NCBI GenBank assembly: GCA_019239815.1
Contig: JAFAZL010000019.1
Coordinates: forward strand, 1 to 6,531
DNA from: Acidobacteriota bacterium
GTDB taxonomy: Bacteria; Acidobacteriota; Terriglobia; Acidoferrales; UBA7541
Length of the DNA stretch: 6,531 nt
Reading direction: 5' to 3'
Part shown: positions 5,522 through 6,531 of the stretch, in pieces
Numbering within the stretch: the first letter of the stretch is position 1
Layout of the letters: every line of letters begins with the position of its first letter
Notes under the pieces: generated by a model
Told to the model about the DNA's origin: nothing
The model's input: the letters and a program-made list of their open reading frames with translations, nothing else
Databases searched by the model: none
Translations under genes and position numbers: made by a program

Positions 5522-6531
5522 ATGAAGATCGGGATGAGTCTGCGCGGAGTTACGAAAATCGCGGTCACAGCGGCTTGTTTCGCGGCCGTCGCGCTCGGCT
5601 CTGCAGGAACCAGCGGCGCGCAGGACGCTGTCAAGCATGCCATCACCTTTGCCGACATGATGAAGATTCATCGAGTCGCTGAACCCGCCGTTTCGCCAGA
5701 CGGTAAGTGGGTCGTGTATACCGTCGCTACCCCCGACATGGACGCGAATCGGAACGCTAGCAACATCTGGCTCGTGTCGACCGAAAGCGGCGCGCCCATC
5801 CAGCTGACGCAGAGCGGGCATGATTCCTCACCTGTTTGGTCGCCGGATGGCAAGATGATCGCGTTCTTGTCGTCACGCGCAGGCGAATCGCAAGTCTACT
5901 TGCTCTCGATGGAGGGCGGCGAGGCACATCCGTGGACAACTATTTCAACAGGCGTAGATATCGTGAAGTGGTCGCCCGACGGAAAGACGATTGGCTTCAC
6001 CTCTGGTGTTTATCCGGATTGCAAGGACGACGCATGCAACAAAAAGCGCGATGAAGACAAAGAAAAGAGCAAAGTGAAGGCGCATGTCGCCGAGCACCTG
6101 CTCTATCGTCACTGGAATCACTGGAACGAAGGGAAACGCAGCCACCTTTTCGTCGCTCCGGCGCCCACATCGCTAGAGCAAACGGAAGCCAGCAGCAAGC
6201 CCGTCGATCTGACCCCAGGCGCCGACTACGATGTTCCGCCTGATCAACGCGGCGCCGAATCCGACATCAACTTTTCGCCCGACGGAAAGGAAATCTGCTT
6301 CACAGCAGTTACCGATCCCGTCGAGGCGATCAGCACGAACGGTGACTTGTTTCTCGTTCCAACTGCTGGAGGATCCGAACCGAAGAAAATAACGACAAAT
6401 CCAGGCTTCGACGGCAATCCTGTCTACTCGCCCGACGGGAAATACATCGCGTATCACGCCCAGCTGACAGCCGGCTACGAGGCCGATCGGTGGCGCGTCA
6501 TGCTCTATGATCGCGCTTCCGGTCGGAGCCA
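5522..6531 (+). CDS. Exported S9 family peptidase (dipeptidyl/acylaminoacyl peptidase type), N-terminal part only
   Basis: The first 336 residues are present and the frame is open at the window end. A Sec signal peptide (basic residues 2-12, hydrophobic 13-27, likely cut near SGA33|Q34) sends it to the periplasm. ITFADMMKIHRVAEPAVSPDGKWVVYT (41-67) is the usual opening of bacterial S9 peptidases. It is followed by beta-propeller repeats of the SPDGK type at 58, 107, 151, 252 and 303, each leading into a hydrophobic strand (for example MIAFLS, TIGFTS, YIAYHA). The alpha/beta-hydrolase domain with the Ser-Asp-His triad, which should lie about 100 or more residues further on, is outside the window. 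TolB-like proteins share these repeats, but the opening motif favours S9 (DPP5-like). A charged insert with Cys167 and Cys172 (163-190) lies between blades. It probably trims peptides, feeding the neighbouring permease and aminotransferase. Confidence 0.85.
   Translation, partial: MKIGMSLRGVTKIAVTAACFAAVALGSAGTSGAQDAVKHAITFADMMKIHRVAEPAVSPDGKWVVYTVATPDMDANRNASNIWLVSTESGAPIQLTQSGHDSSPVWSPDGKMIAFLSSRAGESQVYLLSMEGGEAHPWTTISTGVDIVKWSPDGKTIGFTSGVYPDCKDDACNKKRDEDKEKSKVKAHVAEHLLYRHWNHWNEGKRSHLFVAPAPTSLEQTEASSKPVDLTPGADYDVPPDQRGAESDINFSPDGKEICFTAVTDPVEAISTNGDLFLVPTAGGSEPKKITTNPGFDGNPVYSPDGKYIAYHAQLTAGYEADRWRVMLYDRASGRS

Noticed and set aside
5471..5821. Minus-strand open frame of 116 residues
   Set aside because: Antisense to the start of the S9 peptidase, which has a signal peptide, a ribosome binding site and regular SPDGK repeats.
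1..6531. Mobile element, CRISPR array, tRNA or attachment site
   Set aside because: I saw no transposase, no regularly spaced repeats, no cloverleaf with a TTCGA-type arm in the short gaps, and no long direct repeats flanking genes.

Overview
This 6.5 kb stretch holds six protein genes in two divergent groups and no RNA gene, mobile element or CRISPR array. GC content looks to be in the mid-to-high 50s by eye. The two exported peptidases, the exported amidohydrolase and signal peptides ending in an Ala-Gln junction (LHA|Q, SGA|Q) suggest a Gram-negative, protein-degrading soil bacterium. Acidobacteriota is my best guess. It is an inference from style, not from a marker gene.

Left arm, minus strand, read from 3479 down to 1: a class III PLP-dependent aminotransferase (2115-3479), then a secreted P1/DmpA-family self-cleaving aminopeptidase (817-2040), then the N-terminal two thirds or so of an exported metal-dependent amidohydrolase (1-770, cut by the window edge). 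The gaps are 74 and 46 bases, with no visible terminator, so the three are probably co-transcribed.

Right arm, plus strand: a 12-helix APC-superfamily amino acid permease (3578-4894), followed after 7 bases by a small VOC (glyoxalase-fold) protein (4902-5345). The VOC gene's ribosome binding site overlaps the permease stop codon. After a 176-base gap containing a good operator-like palindrome comes the start of an exported S9-family peptidase (5522 to the window end), of which only the signal peptide and part of the beta-propeller are present. The two arms share a 98-base divergent promoter region (3480-3577).

Taken together, the genes form a peptide and amino acid scavenging locus. Periplasmic peptidases and a hydrolase would release amino acids, the permease would import them, and the aminotransferase would take off the amino group. 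DmpA-type enzymes accept D- and beta-amino acid termini, and class III aminotransferases often act on omega- or beta-amino groups. The locus may therefore be aimed at non-standard (beta- or D-) peptides; this is a hypothesis. No stretch over 300 bases lacks a gene. The families are all known, and I see no wholly new system. The most checkable oddities are the Cys cluster in the aminotransferase, the substituted metal-ligand positions and His-rich loop in the VOC protein, the changed catalytic positions in the DmpA homologue, and the recurring GCGTAG motif in the upstream regions.
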